From Coffea arabica (taxonomy: Eukaryota > Streptophyta > Magnoliopsida > Gentianales > Rubiaceae), in contig NC_092323.1 in NCBI RefSeq assembly GCF_036785885.1, positions 15,136,501 to 15,200,500 of the forward strand: 64,000 nucleotides of DNA, in the 5' to 3' direction. This document shows positions 60,979 through 64,000 of this stretch, in pieces. The position numbers and the translations under genes are program-made. Position 1 is the first letter of the stretch. Each line of letters starts with the position of its first letter. A model generated the notes under the pieces. The model ran no database searches, was not told the origin of the DNA, and saw only the letters and a list, made by a program, of their open reading frames with translations.

Positions 60979-61172
60979 TTTTTTTTTTTTTTTTTGTCAA
61001 TACAGGGGGTGTCCGGGTCAATCCTTACGGGGCCCCGACTAATCCTCATTGCGGTTCGGGAGAAGAGGTCCCACTCCACACCGAACAAGTCAACAACGGG
61101 ACTCGAACCGTGACCGAAGTCAGGTAGGTTACCATACCCTAAAGAGGGGGAGCGAACCGTCACGAACTCAAG
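60979..61172 (-). mobile_element. SINE, same family as the one at 33895
   Basis: The plus-strand T run 60979-60995 is the A tail. The reverse strand has a B box GGTTCGAGTCCCG (about 61095-61107) and the family 3' piece GGATTAGTCGGGGCCCCGTA. The 5' end (right) is approximate and no target duplication was found. Confidence 0.65.
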
Positions 61173-62700
61173 ATTTTTGCAAAGCCTTTTTTCTCCCTTG
61201 TTTTTTGAGCAAGGAGGCAAAATACATCAACATATATAAATAAAGGATTACTATACTATTTTTCGGTTTTGAAATCTGGAAATGGTCCTTAAAAAAAAAA
61301 ATCTAGAAATGGTAAACTTGTATTATTCCTCAGAAGTACTGAAAATTTGCAAATTTCAAAGGAACCATACAACATTTGACTTTGCAGGCGGCTTACCATC
61401 GTGTAACCATTTCTATGTCTACATGTCCAGGGTAACGACAGAACCTGGCTAAGGGGTTGAATTCATTGTATGTTTCACAGGAAATCTATATCCATTTGAA
61501 ATTTTTTTTGAGATAAAATAGAAGTCAATATTATTAATAAATTAATTAAAAATCTTCCAATTGATTACTTGATTAAAAAAAAAATTGTATTAATGGTAGA
61601 ATATACGTAGAACATGTCACAGGCATATCTATTAGAGACTTCTTCAGTTATTCATTTGTAAATACTTAAAAAATAACTAACTGCAAATGCCCACACTCAA
61701 CACAATGTCTCTCCGCCATTGCGATGAATGACATCAACAAAACCAAAATTTGAAGCATCCAAGAAGTACATAATTAAGGGGTACAAAGTCTACATACTTT
61801 TGATCCTTTCTGAAATAATTTCATTCTGCTAATTAGTGAGCTAAATTGTTATCTTGATGAGAATGGTTATGATGAACAAGTGGTTAAAAAGATGGAAATA
61901 GACAAACAGAACTCAAGGTTTAATTGTCGCTTTTTTGTTTCTTGGTTTACATGAAGTGAAGCTTTCTTATCATCCATGAGACAATACTTTGCCTTCCATT
62001 ATCTTTTTCATTTGTGTTCATGACACAAAGGGATATTGTAAGATACATACGTATAATATAGTTCAGGGGGCATTGATATTTGCATCTTAAGCTGTTTTTG
62101 TGATGATTTAGTACCCAAACTATTATTCTCTGCCAATTTCATCCAGCTATAGCAATTAGATGCTAATCATTGAAGTAAATTCAGCAATGAGATCCCCTTC
62201 ATTTGTAAATTCTGCTTTACGCAGTGACAATTCAATTTGAAGTCATAGCAGTCAGTTAGGTGGGGTGCAATTGTCGCCACTTACTGGTGCCCATCCAGCA
62301 GTCTTCTCAACTTCCTTGCTGCAGATGACAAATAAGTTGGACAAAATTTCTACTCGTATCGAGTCCAATCATCTATTGAATTTCCACATAAACGAGTTTT
62401 TTTTTTATTTCTTCCAAAAGAATATGTAAATGTGTTCGGATAGTAGATTATTTGAAATGACCATGAGATTATTTGAATAAACTTAGTCGAGAGGGACATT
62501 AGTCAGGTAATCATGAGATTTCCGATTCCGTTCTCTAATCTTGTGTTTTTTCGATACTTTATAGTAGGTTTAAAGTTTCACTTAAACCAACAAAAAAAAA
62601 AAGATGAAAAACAAAACCTTTATTTTCCATTATTGAGAAATATCAACCATCAAACCCAAGTACAACGGTTATTAATATTATTAGAAGTGCACATTGGCCT
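61173..62700. other. Intergenic DNA, no gene seen
   Basis: AT-rich; nothing recognisable until the 3' end of the citrate-binding-like pseudogene. Confidence 0.5.
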
Positions 62701-62740
62701 TCACATATATATCCCATAATTATGCCACAATTAATATATC

Positions 62741-63126
62741 TCAGTTCTTCCTGAGAACTTTGATTCCAACCCAACGGGACTCCATGTAATCAGAAGGATT
62801 GTCTTGTGTATACACTCCAAACTTGAAATAGTGCGTAGCAGGACCATTATCATGAGTTTCATACTTGAAAACTCCATCAATGTACACTCTAACTCTCCCA
62901 GCACCTGTGTCATGTATCACATTGACACGATACCATTTGTTGTAGACGTTGGGGATTAGGACAGGATTTGTGTAGTATGTGAGGGATGGATTGTAGACTC
63001 TCAGCATAGCAGTTGTGGCCTGAGTGCTTGCTCCAAATACTTGCATTATGCTGACACCAGAAGTTCCAGAGGGTACATATGCATAACCCTCGAATTGCCA
63101 TACACCTGAAGTGTAGTCGTAGCCCT
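62741..63126 (-). pseudogene. Citrate-binding protein-like gene copy, frameshifted
   Basis: Equivalent to exon 2 of the gene at 55138, starting after the same TTCTCAG acceptor with GYDYTSGVWQFEG and ending ESRWVGIKVLRKN then TGA. It carries two extra bases (near 63060; CAGAGAAGTT where the intact gene has CAGTGGTT), so translation from exon 1 hits a TAA a few codons later. Beyond the shift the frame is open to the end and very similar to the intact copy. No sequence like exon 1 occurs in the remaining 870 bases of the window, so exon 1 is lost or lies beyond a long intron. Confidence 0.8.
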
Positions 63127-63139
63127 GAGAAGCAAATTA

Positions 63140-64000
63140 CCATCAATGTTATGTCAACTTCATTTTATTTTATTTTTTTGCTATTTATTCTCCCAAAAAA
63201 AAAAAGGAAAAAAATGAGGAAAGGAAACAATTTTATATACAAAAATATTTCAATCAGGTTACTTGCTACAAAATGGAAGGTCTATAACTTAATCAAGTAA
63301 TCAAGTAGTCGTATAATTTAATCGATTAAAGGTCTATAACTTAATTCATGGTGAATTAATCAACTCAAAAAAAAATTTTTTTTTTTGGGGGTAGCTTGTG
63401 AGCTTGGTAGAGCAAAGTAGGGTCCTCTTCCAAATTCAAGATTGGGTTTGGGGCCTCTGACGTTGCAAGTGCAACCACAGAGTGTTATTAATCACTCAAA
63501 ACATGTCAATTTCAGTTCGATTCAATCTGAGTCATTTATTTCAATTTTTTTTATTTTAAAATGAATGGTATAGATTAGACTGAATTATTGTGGCCTGATT
63601 TGGACCGTATATTCAACGCAATTGCAACCGCCCATGTCCCTTTCTGAATGAAAAAATTATTATCATGGACAATACTCTCTTTTTTGGATAAAATACAATA
63701 TTTCATTCCATGAAATTTATACTAATAACAGAAAATACGTTAAACACGTCACAGACATGACTAATATGAAAACCATGGACAATACTATGAGTTCAACATC
63801 ATTTCATGCATTTTCATTCACAGTTCATCGTTTAGTTTGAATGTTTTCCTACTCTATCCCCAACCCAAAATTAACTTTGCTAATGCCACAAGCGTATTCG
63901 GGATAATTTTTTTGAAGAAAATACTGTAACATTTTTTTAATCTGATATATGTGAGATAAAAATGTGGTTAAAAAATGTGTTGATGATGCAATTCAGTGTG
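63140..64000. other. Upstream DNA of the pseudogene, no exon seen
   Basis: Searched by eye for the first exon of the citrate-binding-like family (TDKPFS, KPRTEVRIT); not found. AT-rich with no other recognised feature. Confidence 0.5.

Noticed and set aside
1-64000. CRISPR arrays, bacterial operons, prophage or plasmid signals
   Set aside because: None seen; the sequence is plant nuclear DNA with spliced genes and eukaryotic transposons.

Overview
This is nuclear DNA from a flowering plant, and a dicot is most likely. The evidence is AT-rich intergenic DNA, GT-AG introns, TATA boxes at usual distances, a plastid-targeted enzyme, CESA and EC1 genes, an NLR of the late-blight R1 type, and many plant transposons. 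R1-type NLRs with a long N-terminal extension are typical of asterids, so an asterid (for example Rubiaceae or Solanaceae) is my best guess. No sequence proves the species.

Layout. 1-990 (minus) is the 5' end of a CESA6-clade cellulose synthase gene whose body lies left of the window. 1.7-16.5 kb has no convincing gene. It holds a hAT-type MITE made of GAGCTC repeats (5369-5880), a Pack-MULE-like element with a GC-rich insert (6473-7614), and the first copy of a 3.6-kb segmental duplication (about 12300-15948). 16.6-19.4 kb (plus) is a plastid acetylglutamate kinase gene with a probable 5'UTR intron and changes at usually invariant residues. 19.4-33.1 kb is mostly transposon: a possible solo LTR interrupted by a Harbinger-like element, an AT-rich tandem repeat, a 5'-truncated LINE, a SINE, and a CACTA end interrupted by a MULE. 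The second duplication copy follows (about 33097-36813). 38.1-42.6 kb (minus) is a complete eight-exon WD40 gene of the MORG1/WDR83 family. 44.1 and 47.2 kb (plus) are two egg-cell-secreted EC1 genes, separated by a MULE that itself contains a Harbinger-like element. 50.0-53.8 kb (minus) is an R1-type NLR pseudogene with three frameshifts and three nonsense codons. 55.1-55.9 kb (minus) is an intact two-exon citrate-binding-protein-like gene. Its frameshifted relative lies at 62.7-63.1 kb, and three MULEs lie between them.

The genes do not form a pathway: cell-wall synthesis, arginine synthesis, WD40 scaffolding, fertilisation, immunity and an alginate-lyase-fold protein sit side by side, as is normal in a plant. 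The most useful observations are the altered acetylglutamate kinase, a nearly identical 340-bp block within an otherwise diverged duplication, insertions that can be dated against the duplication through empty sites, and a dense set of non-autonomous MULEs with exact 9-bp target duplications. I found no convincing undescribed system.
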